DNA of 64,000 bases from Rhopalosiphum padi (taxonomy: Eukaryota; Arthropoda; Insecta; Hemiptera; Aphididae), in NCBI RefSeq assembly GCF_020882245.1, contig NC_083598.1:2349178-2413177 (forward strand), written 5' to 3'. Below the pieces are notes generated by a model, which did no database searches, was not told where the DNA came from, and worked only from the letters and a program-made list of their open reading frames with translations. A program made the translations under genes and the position numbers. Below are positions 51,196-62,839 of the stretch, one piece after another (position 1 is the first letter of the stretch; each line of letters begins with the position of its first letter).

Positions 51196-51855
51196 AGACA
51201 GGTGATCACCTTGTGTGGAACGCCTGAAGTGACTTCAATCTCTTCGGATACATAATGATTTATTGAATCACATACGTAGATAAATAAAGGATGTGAACCA
51301 ATATTAAAAGGGATTAGGGAAGCCAATATTTTTTTAATTTTAAAATTAATAAAGTATTATCAATACTATTGAACGCCTTTTCAAAGTTAGTAAAAATAGT
51401 ATCAGTTTAAGTGCTATATGAAAATGATTGTAAATTTAAAATACAATGTTTAAAATTAATACGATTGGATGATATTGATTTATTACTTGTATAACAATAA
51501 TGTTGTTGCGAAATAGGTTTATTTTTAAAAATATGAGTTAATTTATAATTAATAATTTTAGAGAAAATTTATGAATGATTAAAGTAAAAGAAATGTCTAC
51601 TTATTTGTATGGACTTGTTGTACCTATTATCGAACTTACTGTTGAAACATTATCTGTATGCTGTGTTGGTACGCGGGTTTATACCATATTTAAATTTTAA
51701 AGCAAGATAATAATATGTAATATATGAACATAGTTAAATTGTAATATATTAATATTTTGCATGTTCGATATCTAGATATAATATTTATAAATCGCATAAA
51801 GATTTATAAGATTTACAAATACAAAGACGATATTCTTAATTTTAACTTAGATAAT
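51196..51855 (-). repeat. right arm of long inverted repeat
   Basis: Reverse-complement partner of 49165-49849. The inner limit is at agacaggtgatcacc. Both arms carry the same extra two bases in what was a reverse-transcriptase GVPQG motif (ccacacaagg), so the arms descend from one already damaged copy. Confidence 0.85.
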
Positions 51856-52019
51856 TTTATCTAACATAATATTATAAATTATAAAACTATAATAAATGTA
51901 ACTACTACATGATATGTCTTGTACTTCTCCCCTCACTTGCACACTATATGAATCATGAGTCGTGACCACTATATCGCTCTATATTAATATTTTGTAAATA
52001 CTATGTCTGGCCAAAACGT

Positions 52020-52510
52020 GAAAACGATGGCATAACGTTGGATATATTGTTACGAGCGTACGTCCGCAAATCCACAGCAATAACACGCACCGGAAGTATA
52101 TCACACGCGTGTAACACATTATTATATATTAAACGCACCCGCGCATTGCTGTATATATATATATATATATATTATATGTGTTATTTTAGTTCCGTGAAAA
52201 CTTTCGGTTTTTCAAAGACGTGAGGTTTTATGAGAGTCTTATGCCGTGGATTTTGGTGTTCGTGGTGGGCGCAAATCCTCAGGCAGTATAATATAAAAAC
52301 AACGATCAAATTTCTTTCGTCTGTATATTGACGCCCATAGAAACTTTTTAATCTTCATCGGTCGCGGTAACGGAAGATGATATAAAAATAAATTCATCCC
52401 TCGCTTTTATCTCATATTCTGCTGTATGTGTAGTGTATGCTGTATTTAATTACCAGGCTGGAGGTGGCTCCTTGCCTCACCGCAACCAACCAACTGTATG
52501 TATATTTCGC
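52020..52510. other. mixed-composition patch with (TA)n run and a possible micro-exon
   Basis: It includes a (TA)n run at 52152-52171 and, near 52457, the sequence attaccag followed by 39 bases (gctggaggtggctccttgcc..) and then gtatgt, which has the shape of a very short exon on the plus strand. No partner exon was found. The rest is noncoding. Confidence 0.2.
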
Positions 52511-52757
52511 TGTCAAAGCGTCAATGATATAACTTAGGTCTTAGGTAATAACACTAACTCCTATTCGACTTCATCAATGCTGTAATAAATTCAATAACGA
52601 ACGTTAAATCATTTGAATAATTCACCACCTAGGACGAAGTCTTCAACAATCGCTTTGAACGAACTCCACGAGTGCAATAAGACATAGAGATTTAATGTTG
52701 ATTAAACGGAACACAAAAATATATTTAATTATACGTTATTTTTAATAATAATTTTAA

Positions 52758-53735
52758 AAAGGTAGGCAAGTGGGCACCATTACGCTCTATTTATTAGAAC
52801 GTGTCAAATGTATCACTGTTATGGGTATGTTAAATTTAAATTCAATGATATATCATTGTAAACGAAAAACGATTCTGAGCTAAGACTGTCTGTCAAAGTG
52901 TGTCAACCTACAACACTAAGTATAATTCATGATACATACATAGATATTATAGTAATTTATTTTATTTTTAGTATAACAGTAGGTCGATGTAATTTTATTG
53001 AAAATATTGAATGTATTATATTATTAAAATAACTATTTTATTTAATAATATTTATTTATATTTATACCATATTATATAAACTAATACAACTCTTTTTAAT
53101 AATATTTTTCAGTAAGTAAACATTATTTAACAGTAAAATTAGATACATAGTGGTATAAATAGATAATATATAAATCAAAAATAACATTTTTGAATAATTG
53201 TAAAATTTATAATAAAATATACATAAATGTTTTAAGTTCCTACGAATGTTTTTAAATTATAACAATATATTAAAAAAATATATATTATATTATAAAAAAC
53301 TATTGTCTATTTATATATTTTAGATTTTTATGGTCTCAGTATTAATTTATGTTACTTTTGAGGAATATTGAATTCAATTTTAAAAACTTAGATATAAAAC
53401 GAACATTTTTATGAATTTTTAACTACAAAATAGTTAGCAATATTTTGCGATATTTTTCATCGATATTTTTTACATATATTAAAAACAGCTATGTAGGATA
53501 TTGTATTAATTTTTCAATAATTTTGACACAGTAAAGAAAAAAATAATAAAATTAAAAATTTGTCATGTCTATAAATAACTCAAAAAAGTAATTTTTTTGA
53601 AAATGTCATCATGTTCTGAAAACGATAATTTACATTTGACGAAAATTCTAAGTACCTAGCCACGGTTGTCTGTAACTTCATTCGTAATTTAATTACAACA
53701 AAAAATAAAAAATCGTTTGGGAAAAAATATTTATT
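52758..53735. repeat. dispersed repeat family R1, copy
   Basis: It begins ggtaggcaagtgggcaccat and has acgaaaaacgattctgagct about 110 bases in, as in the 45.3 kb copy. It is followed by gtaggtcgatgtaattttattgaaa and ends around aaaaaatcgtttgggaaaa. No ORF. It is adjacent to a tRNA-like sequence. Confidence 0.5.
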
Positions 53736-53892
53736 ATACCGACATGTGAATAGGTATTTACCATTTTATAATTCAAATTAATGATTTGATAAACAAAAAA
53801 GATAATATTTTATTTCATAGTTATATTACGCCTATTGGTTGTTTATAGTGTTTAAAATAAATAAAAATAAAAACCTGATAGATATTGTGTCA

Positions 53893-53968
53893 AATCGAGG
53901 GAATCGAAACTGAGACCACCGCAGCGTCGCAAGAGTTAAACACTGTAACGCTGCAGTCCACGCGAATT
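53893..53968 (-). repeat. tRNA-like sequence, possible SINE head
   Basis: On the minus strand one reads GCAGCGTTACAGTGTTTAAC, then CTTGCGACGCTGCGG, then GTGGTCTCAGTTTCGATTCC. The last part fits an RNA polymerase III B box (GTTTCGATTCC), and the first is an imperfect A-box-like D-arm. The acceptor stem does not pair convincingly, so a tRNA-derived SINE or tRNA pseudogene is more likely than a functional tRNA. Confidence 0.35.
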
Positions 53969-53979
53969 ATAACGATGAT

Positions 53980-54760
53980 CATCTAGTACGTTGACACCGT
54001 CGTTTGTTCTTGTCGGTCCTCCGGAGTGATCTCCAGTGGAGGACCATATGTTGCGGTTGTACGACGATGCCCCGAGATTTGGGTTAGATGACTAGATGAG
54101 TAACCGAAAATTACTCAAATTTAACGGACGATCGGATAGGTGGACAGAAAAAGGATATCGAGAGTGCACAATGGTGTAAGTCCGCGGTAGCGGTCGTGTT
54201 TTTCAGGCAAACGTGTTGTGTCGGTGGACTTGGTTGCAGCTGAAGCACGACTGTTATAATTATCGAGACCGTCCGACCGCCTATAGTTCGGCTTCGGTCG
54301 CGAAGGTCATACAGCGCACTCCTCCCTCACGGATATCGGATGTTGGCCTACTATAGTACCCACGGATGGCAGCGACGGTGGTGGTATAGATTTGGGTGAG
54401 TGGCGTCGAAACGGACGTACTTGCAACCAGCTACAGCGTTTCCTAGTCCGATCTCGACCGACGATGCACCAGTGCAGTGGTTCGCCAAACTTTCACCGCG
54501 GCATATCGTCAGCCAGCCCTCATGCGTCCTAACTGTTGCACTCTATTGCAAGTGCACTTGCATTTGTCTGAGTATCAGTCATCGCCCACCGCCGCCATCC
54601 AAGTGCACAATATCACACCGGTCGCAGTCCGTAGTAGTCACATCGACAATATTAATCAGTCACGTTCGTTGTGTGCCGGCAACTCTATATAATATTATGT
54701 CCGACACTGCACGCATCCGTCCGGTACACCACAGCGACTGAGGTAATATGAATAAGATAA
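53980..54760. other. G+C-rich island, unexplained
   Basis: This 780-bp block is strikingly richer in CpG than its surroundings and carries open frames up to 113 codons on the plus strand (54400-54741) and shorter ones on the minus strand; none resembles a family I know. Splice-donor-like words occur (gtgagt at about 54394, gtaagt at about 54176). It could be a promoter with first exon or a decayed retroelement. Confidence 0.35.
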
Positions 54761-54944
54761 ACATTGACAAGAATCATTTGATTTGCACTAATCCCGTCAG
54801 TTCTTTTTTCCACTTTTTTGTTCATATAGTCCTATCACGGTAGTTTTTAAGTATTTTTGTTATTTTTTTTTTTTTGATGAATTAATACCTATTTCGTTAT
54901 TGTTATGAAAATTACATTGGATAATATGTAACATTTATTAAATA

Positions 54945-55500
54945 ATAAATAATTGTGTTATTTCTAGCTACAAAATTAGTTGTAGTTTTTGATATTTTGT
55001 CAAAATTCTTACTTTAAATGCTTTAAAAAAAAATATTGTGACAATCTTCAATATTTTTTAATCAGGAGGTGATACATATACTAGGAAGCCTTGCATTAAA
55101 TTTTCAAACATTTTTACTCAATTATAATTTTTTTTTATTGAAATTGATAAAAAAAAAAAAATTAAAAGTAGAAATTTCAATTGTCTATATATAACTCAAA
55201 AAAATCAAAAAAATTTTGAAAATATACTATAATTAGAAAATTATTATCAAACACTTAATGAAAATTTAAAGCTTTCGTGGATATTAGTTTTTGAAGTATA
55301 ACAAAATATTGAAATTGATTTTGTCAAAAACTGGTTTAGCATAGAAATTGTCGTTTTTCCTTACCTAATTTTTTATCTGTTTTTCCCGATTATAAAAAAA
55401 GGACTAAACATTTTTAATTTTGACCTCTCCAAGGTCAATCTAGGGCCAACACATATGTACAAATAAAACATATCATTTTAAAATCAATACATTAAAATAT
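54945..55500. repeat. dispersed repeat family R1, left-truncated copy
   Basis: It contains only the right half of the family: caggaggtgatacatatac, the atataactcaaaaaaatc tract, ttttgtcaaaaactggttta and ggactaaacatttttaattt. It resembles 45600-46250. Confidence 0.5.
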
Positions 55501-55509
55501 AAAACAATT

Positions 55510-56204
55510 TTGAAAATTATTAAATTAAATATTTAAATAGATTATGATAATAATATCTTTGGTAAGAATCATAATAGTTAGTTATAAATTGTATTGGATT
55601 ATGAGATAGATTTTAAAAGGTCAGAATTAACAAAGCCCCACGAGACACTTTATAGTTTATTGTGTTGCCCCTGTATGACTTTTTACTGCCCAACTGGTAT
55701 TTAGTATTTAACTGGTTTTTACATAAATTTCAATAAAATTATGTTAACAAGAAATATAAATTATTATTTACTTTGGTAGAAATTTAAATATGAATAATTT
55801 AAAATGTTATATTTTATCTATGTGCAAAATGTTTTAGATTAACCTACGCTCGCTTAAAAATTATACGTCATATAATAATTTAATATTGTTGTCACTCATG
55901 TCCACCCAAATAAAATAAAATTCTTACGATTACGATATACATTTTTTTTTCACGTAATATGGATATGTTTTAAATTATTTAGTTTTTGTACATATTATAT
56001 TATTATTTTCTTATGACTGTCATTGTCTTAATAATATTATTAAGAAATATATAGGATATATATTTTTATAACATGAGTTATTTTTTTTATCTTTTTAATT
56101 TTAAGGGGAGATTCGATTTGGATATATAATATTATATTATGTAGAATCTACATTGTAGATAAACAAAAGAATAAAAGGCTTATAAAAATTAAACGAAAAA
56201 AAAC
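55510..56204. other. A+T-rich spacer
   Basis: Nothing recognised. It lies beyond the proposed distal end of Rdl and is probably intergenic. Confidence 0.4.
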
Positions 56205-56230
56205 AAAACATATATATTTGCTTCACCATA

Positions 56231-56236
56231 TTTATT
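56231..56236 (-). terminator. candidate distal polyadenylation signal AATAAA for Rdl
   Basis: The plus strand reads tttatt, so the minus strand is AATAAA. Within 25-60 bases downstream on the minus strand comes a TGTTTTG plus T-run tract resembling a GU/U-rich element. Closer AATAAA hexamers also exist (for example near 60.05 kb), so this is only one of several candidate ends. Confidence 0.25.
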
Positions 56237-56371
56237 GAGCGTATTGAGATTCAGTTGACTAATATAATTTTTTCATACACTTCAATTGAGTATTTAATTA
56301 TATTTATTGTAACTTAATCGACGTGTAAAATATTGTATATAATATACATATATGTATGTATATATATATAT

Positions 56372-56405
<34 letters not shown>

Positions 56406-58861
56406 TTGATAAAGAAAAAGAATGAAAAAAATAACGGAAGCATACAATTAAAACAAACAATATAATAATAATCACAATAATAATAATGTATATAAACTAT
56501 TTGTATGTAATTAATAATTATTATTGACATAAATAAGGGGAAACATAATATAACATATTATAAATATATTATTATCATATAGCATACAATATAATAATAA
56601 TATATTGTTATTATGTTATTTATCAACGTAAACGAATAACGGTCTTACAATAATAGACTACATAAACTTAAAATAATAACAGTTTAATATATTATAATAA
56701 TATTATTATTACCTAACGAGATTTAGAATATACGACGGTAGTTTCACATTTTTACAATTTTTTTTTAGTTTTTTTCATTTTTTTTTTTTTTTATCTTTTC
56801 AAATAACAACGCGCTACCGTTTGCTGATTTAAACACTAAGGAAGTCAAATTGTATTATCGTTTAAAATGTGCGAATCACAATCTGAAAGTGCTTTTAAAA
56901 ATATTTTTATTAAATAATTATTAATGTCTAAACATACGCGATATCATATAAATATATTACATAATATTATATCGAATTTAATAATATATAATAACAATGT
57001 ACCGTTGCCGTTATTGTGACAACACAATGTACAATGCGTGTACACGTATTATTATGTAATATTAATATGGAGGTATACAAATAAATATACATAAAATACG
57101 ATTTGGGTTTACTTTTTGCCGTCCATAATGGGTGAAGTCTAGATCATATTATTATTATATTAAACTACACGGGACACTACTGGTCACCCGATTTTTTCTA
57201 AATGATTTATTTTGATTTCGTGTTTTTAATTGTGTGTAACGAGACAAAATGACACGGGCTGGATCTTTTAGTATTTTTTTCACAGGGTTTTGGTTTGTAA
57301 TCGGACGACGATGTGTAGAAGAATGAAGTCCACATTTTTAGAATTTATACTTTTCGTTGACGATGTTAAGAAAATTATAATTTTTTTCACTAACCGTGAT
57401 CATAGCATATTGTTATATTATTACCTTTGCCTTCACATACTACTAACGTTTGATTTTGGTTGGTCGCTACTCGCCTAGTGAAATTGTCTAGGTGACCGCG
57501 TGATTATTAAGATTGTATTTTATTACTGTTATCGATGTCTAAGCTAAAACCGTCGTAAAGATCAATTGGAAAATTGCGCGTTATAACCGTATGTTATTAC
57601 CTACAGCAAAATATAAAGCACTTCAAATCGTATAGTTGTATTATGTGGATATATATATATATTATTGTACGTTTCGTTATATTATTGTTAATTGTTTGTT
57701 TTCTCTCGATATAATATCATATAATACCGTCGATTACAAACACGGTTAATAGTGTTCAATCGACCTTAATACAATATATTATATTAATAATATGCATAAA
57801 ACGTCACATAAACACATTTTATATAATATTAATTAATCATGTACCTATAGACGGTAGTGTATGGGCGTACACCATCATGCGCATATTATACCTACCATAC
57901 GTACGCGCATACAATGCATAATATAAACACATATTCTCACATCGCGTTGTATCATATGTAGGTATATAATAGTTTTGTACACGCGGATAAAATATCATAT
58001 TAGTAATAGTACATATATATATATATATGTAATTTGCGACTTATAAAAATAATTTTGAGAAATGAGAACGGTGACACCTAATCAAATAATAATAATTAAT
58101 ATCGGGAATCAATAACAAAAAAAAAATGTTTTACCATTATCACTAATTATTACAATTATACTCGTTTTCGTTTCCTCTTAATATTACAATACAATCGTAA
58201 TAATAGTACATATCATTATACCTATACATGTTATAATAATATAAATGTTTTATATAAACTAAAATATGCCACTGAAACAATGAGCTAATCACTGGGCAAC
58301 ACTATATATATATATATATACACACAATATATATATATATATATGTATATGTGTATTTATATATTACCCTAATTTATAATAACTACGGTCAAGTATGTAT
58401 TTTTTATGTACACATGGCATATACATAATAATACATTAGTGTAATATATAATTTTTAGATTTTTTTTCAGTATAAAACACTACAAATAGTCGACTTTGTA
58501 TAGTATTATAATATAATAATTATTACATAAATTGCTTTAATCTTCATAATTTCAGTCCTAACATAAACTTAACGTAATAATAATAATATAATAGAATTTT
58601 AGTACTTATTTTATAATAATAATAATATTTATAAACAGTCGCAGGTGCATTTCGCGGCCATGGAAATACGATGATACACATATCACATATTATATAATAT
58701 ATAATGAATAAATACGTACATTTCACGTAGGTATACAGAGTCGTTCAGATAATAGATAAACTGAAGGCAATCGCAAAAACCAGAAATCGTTCGAATATCA
58801 ATGTAGTATAATTATTATGCACTGTAGTAAATTATTTTTAACGCATTTTGTAACTATAATA

Positions 58862-59442
58862 TAGGATGATTAATCAAGCATGCTCGCCTTTTTTTTCAAT
58901 AATGCAATTATTCAAAATCTGGTTTTTGCAGTTATTATATACACTTAAAGACCATAATTTTATAATTTTATAATTAAATATTAATTATTGAGATTTTTTG
59001 TACTATTTAAGGACTGTTTTGTGTAACTTCTGTTTTAGTTTTAAAATGAGAATGAGGACCCCCAACAGTAAATTATATAACGGATATTTTTTCTGAAAAT
59101 TTCAATATAAGAAAATACAAATTCAAACGAATTAACAGGAATTTTATATATTTGTAAAACTGTTTTTAAGGACTTTTATCTTAAGTATGATCATTTAAAT
59201 AACTAAGTAAATACTTGTTCGAATTTTGAATTCAGTAGATAGATCATAATTTTCAAAAAAGTCATCCTTTCAATAAATTACCATACAAATAGTGTATTCT
59301 CATTTGAAAAACAGAATTTTGAATCACCACACGATACTTATTACTTAATAAATTAAATCACAAGAATCCGATGATATAGTCTTTAAGTGAATTAACAGTT
59401 TTCAAAAATCAAAAAAATACGCATGCTTTTTAAATCATCCTG
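58862..59442. mobile_element. MITE with TA target site, AGGATGATT ends
   Basis: The left end reads taggatgattaatcaagcat, and the right end, reverse complemented, reads caggatgatttaaaaagcat. Both carry the GCATGC motif and both are flanked by TA, which fits a Tc1/mariner-type target duplication. The length is about 581 bp with no coding capacity. A related, less complete copy begins near 14206. The ends CAGGATGATT are also shared with the element at 18691. Confidence 0.7.
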
Positions 59443-59676
59443 TAAATTAATAATGCACGGGTAGTAATTTATGCCCTTACATTATACTATTATTGGGTTA
59501 AGAGGTTTTCTTTGGGTCACAGATTCTTTTTAGAGAAACAATTTATCGGAATAATTGTGAGTGTGAATTTCGGTGTGTGTTTTGCATTCGATTTCGCGTC
59601 TTAAAATGTCGTTCTTATGATGATATTTTTGTACAAGCATTATAGTATACATAGACGTTATCGTACATATTATACA

Positions 59677-59708
<32 letters not shown>

Positions 59709-60857
59709 CTATATAAATATTATGTATTATTTATTGTGAGCTAATATTGGTTTAAATAGTTGTTAAAAACATTATAAGGTATTGTCATCTAAATATAAGT
59801 ATTAATGTTTAATTTACATGAATTTTAATAACACATAATATTTATTAATTTTCTTATTATCACGCTTTTTGGAAAAATAACGATAATCGATGAATTATTC
59901 ACCAAGGTATTGGCATACATGTTATAGATTTCAGTATATTATTTTATCATCATAATAATTATTCATATCAGTCTCCGTTTTGGGCGTTTCCGGCGTCGAC
60001 GACCACAACACAATATTGTTATATTATTGCTCTCGCGTTACAAATTATTGTTTATTGTTCATTGGCATAATAATTATTGCTATTGTTTTTCGTGAATTTC
60101 GTTGTTTTCGGACAAAAAAACTTTGATTTTGTATCGCATGAATCATAAATAATATCATCATTACTGTGGACGTTCGGCGAGAAATTAATTTCACTTGTAA
60201 AAAACGAGGTTATCGCCGCGGAGGTACCTGGTATACCATCGTAATAATAAAATCATTATATAATAATTAATAATATCATACTTTGATTACCTAACAATTT
60301 TTAAAACGCGATGAACAAAACGCCACGCCTTCAACGTCCATCGAGTGCGTATAGTGAAATCATTGTCATGCGATCGACACATCGCTCAACATAATAATAA
60401 TTATAATAATATATGTTAATAATTGTTCTTCCATTTTAGTTGATAATAATAAATAATATCATATTATTATTATAACGTAGTCTAGTCCTACGCATATGAG
60501 AATCTGTGAAAAACCCTGCAGGTGTTAGATCGATCCTGTCTATAGACTTATATCATATTAATATACACATAGAGAATATTACGTCATACGTAATACGACA
60601 TAATTTAATAATAATAATAATAATAATAATAATTGCGTTAACACTACTAAAATATCGTATAGTATAATATATATATATATATATATAAATCTTACGGAAT
60701 TTGTATTTCTTTGAGCTCTTATCACCACCACTAAGTCTAAGTGTACAATATAGATTATTTAATCGCATGTAAGTAGTATATAATATAGTATATATATATA
60801 TGTGTATGTGTGTAGGTGTATAAAACGGCGGTCCGGTAAACGCGGTAACCGATGAGT

Positions 60858-61151
60858 TCAGTCCGCGCCCAGCAGCACCAGATCGTCGGCGACCACGTCG
60901 CTGATGTGTAGGTATATAATCCAATACATGAGATTGAAGCAGATGAAGCACACCGGGAACACGATTCTCGAGTACTTGTCGATATCGCTGGGCGTAATGC
61001 CGTAAAGCTTGTTGATGTCTTTGTTGGGGTGCATGACATGTTGCGTGGGGATGGGCGTTATGTTGTCGTCATCCCCGCGGCCGTTTATGGTGTTCTCTAG
61101 CGAACCACCCTTGAGGTAGTTTTTTGGATCGTGAGCCTTGAATCGCACCTC
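60858..61151 (-). CDS. Rdl: GABA-gated chloride channel RDL, terminal coding exon (M4 and C-terminus)
   Basis: This is the last coding exon of the RDL subunit, the pentameric GABA-gated chloride channel of insect neurons and the target of cyclodienes and fipronil. The 97 codons start with EVRFKAHDPK, the end of the M3-M4 cytoplasmic loop. They continue through DINKLYGITPSDIDKYSR to the fourth membrane helix, IVFPVCFICFNLMYWIIYL (about residues 63-81 of the exon), and the extracellular tail HISDVVADDLVLLGAD followed by TGA at 60858-60860. This matches RDL proteins of other insects nearly residue for residue as I remember them. The acceptor on the minus strand reads ttgttccag immediately before GAG, and the exon is in phase 0 with the exon at 62406-62839. 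An apparent ORF start upstream at 61184 is a GTG inside the intron and is not used. Identity as Rdl rather than another cys-loop chloride channel is secure from the M4 block. Confidence 0.96.
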   Translation of the reverse strand, partial: EVRFKAHDPKNYLKGGSLENTINGRGDDDNITPIPTQHVMHPNKDINKLYGITPSDIDKYSRIVFPVCFICFNLMYWIIYLHISDVVADDLVLLGAD

Positions 61152-62405
61152 CTGGAACAAACGGGAATCACTTACAAGGGGCACTGCAATCTATGTCATA
61201 ATCGAAGATCGATTACGATAGATAAATACAATTTTTCCGAAAATTTTGCATTCATTATATTATTAATATTTAAATATTATGATAGTATAATGTTATATTT
61301 TTACCAATATTACATTGACTTATAATAACTCGAAAATTAATGAAATCTTTCTGTGAATAACGAAAAAAGTAAAAAACGATTCACAGCATGAATATAATCT
61401 ATATAATAATCTATAATCTTTTTATATTATCTAATAATATATTTAAATAAATCAAAAATATAATTTCGTATAGTAAAATTCGTAATAGTATAAACAATAT
61501 AATGTACAAAAAAATTGTTGAGTTCCCAAAAATAATAAAAAAAATAATTAACATACAACATTATTATCGTTTAAATAAATAATTTCATCAAAATTTAAAA
61601 GTAAAATGTCGAAAAAAAATAGTCTATAATATATTATTTAGATTTTATGGTATGAGATACTTATGATAAATATTTAAAAAAGATTTTCAGTGTCTACATA
61701 GATATAAAACGGAAAGTTTTTATGCATTTTTAACTACAAAATACTTTATTTTTACGATTTTGAAAAAAATTCTAACATCAAAGTTTATATAATATTGTGG
61801 CAATATATTTTTTCAAATTTCATTATTTTGATACAGTGAATAATTTTTATCTACTTAAAAAGTCATAGTATTTTGAAAATAATTATATATGTAGAAAATA
61901 ACATAAATACTTGGTGAAAATGTTAAGTTTTTGGGGATATTAGTTTTAGAATTATAACAAAATACAGAAAAAATTGGTTTTGTAATAGAACTATTACTCT
62001 TATTACAAAAATTCAAAAATAACTAGTTCTAATTTTGATTTAGATACTTTTAGACATTTTCAAAACAATTATTCACCAAATAATTAACAATAGAAAATGC
62101 AGTTCTCATTTTTTATAAATTAAATCCAAAATTTCAAGATTGGGTTTCTATAATGATTGCATTATTGACAGAATATTATAAGGGGTAGTAAGTTTCATTG
62201 ATTTCTGGTGATATACTTTATCATTATAGAACACAGGCCAATAAACAATATCATTAACACGTCCAGTGTCTCATATAGAATTCAAACGATAAAAGTGTTT
62301 TTTAATTGTTCTAAAAATATTTTTAAAAAAATGGTGAAGCTTGTGTTGTTTTTTAGACTAGACCTTTAACCACATAATTCGGGAGTAAATATTTGCGACG
62401 CTTAC
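61152..62405 (-). other. Rdl: Rdl intron between loop exon and terminal exon
   Basis: A 1254-bp phase-0 GT-AG intron (donor GTAAG at 62405, acceptor CAG ending at 61152 on the minus strand). The part next to the terminal exon is plain A+T-rich. About 61.32-62.06 kb resembles a dispersed repeat present elsewhere in the window. No further exon was seen. Confidence 0.9.
61320..62060. repeat. dispersed repeat family R1, copy inside Rdl intron
   Basis: This A+T-rich block shares an ordered series of short landmarks with copies near 28.4, 45.3, 52.8 and 54.9 kb: a flank with cgattc, a stretch where a short ORF-like tract reads ..tgcatttttaactacaaaatac, then gtgaaaatgttaagtttttgggg and attggttttgtaa. 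It is decayed, I see no terminal repeats, and the boundaries are approximate. The class is unknown; a non-autonomous DNA element or an old LINE tail are both possible. Confidence 0.45.
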
Positions 62406-62839
62406 GGTTTGTCGAGGCATGTGATCTAAGTCTCCAGCTATCAGCGATCCGGACAACGTGCCCCCGTGGCTCATGTGACTGTGCCGGTGACCGCTGCCGT
62501 CGTAACCATGACTGGACATGGTTCCATGCGATGCCAGTCCATGGCTGGACATTCCGTGGGGGAGCGTGCCATGGCCGGACTGGGGACCGTGGCCACCAGA
62601 CAGGGTGCCGTGTCCAGACAGTGTGCTGTGACCGGATATCGAGCCGTGGCCGTGACCGTGACGCGATGTGTGGTGTGGATGGGCGTGCGAGTGGCCGTCG
62701 TGGGCGGAGTGACCACCGGCACCTCCTCCTCCACCGCCTCCGCCGCCACCTTTCTTCTGTTCAGCGATCTTTTGTATTGCCAAGAAACGGTTCTTCCGCA
62801 TTTGTATCCTCTTGGCCATGTACCCTACGGTGGCATACT
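62406..62839 (-). CDS. Rdl: RDL exon encoding the post-M3 cytoplasmic loop with a Gly/His-rich insert
   Basis: This exon precedes the terminal Rdl exon. The acceptor is tttccacag; the exon opens with AG, completing a Glu codon begun upstream, and continues YATVGYMAKRIQMRKNRF and then AIQKIAEQKK, the hallmark stretch after M3 of RDL. After this come ten consecutive glycines (codons 40-49 of the exon by eye, written with mixed GGN codons) and about 95 residues dominated by His, Gly and Ser, with repeated GHGTLSG-like units and 23 histidines. The exon ends ..DHMPRQT at 62406, followed by the donor GTAAG, in phase 0 with the next exon. The loop lies in the cytoplasm and in the family is the least conserved region, so length and composition differences are expected, but this His density is unusual. 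The exon with M1-M3, including the M2 resistance position, is not in the window. Confidence 0.95.

Larger units (their letters stand above)
56205..60857 (-). other. Rdl: downstream flank and possible long 3' UTR of Rdl
   Basis: No ORF of substance lies here on either strand. The block is full of (TA)n and (TAA)n runs, for example 56378-56405, 59690-59709 and 60606-60632, interspersed with short unique patches of mixed composition such as 57100-57500 and 59980-60240. Several minus-strand AATAAA hexamers occur. The one at 56231-56236 is attractive because a T/G-rich tract lies just beyond it (minus strand, 56160-56215). Long 3' UTRs are common for neuronal channel genes, but transcript evidence is needed to say where this one ends. 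A MITE at 58862-59442 lies within the block. Confidence 0.35.

Noticed and set aside
60553..61039. Minus-strand ORFs of 132 and 94 codons overlapping the terminal Rdl exon
   Set aside because: Other frames of the M4 exon running into TA-rich downstream DNA.
62471..62749. 92-codon second minus-strand frame in the same exon
   Set aside because: An out-of-frame reading of the repetitive loop; the frame continuous with the RDL signature is the other one.
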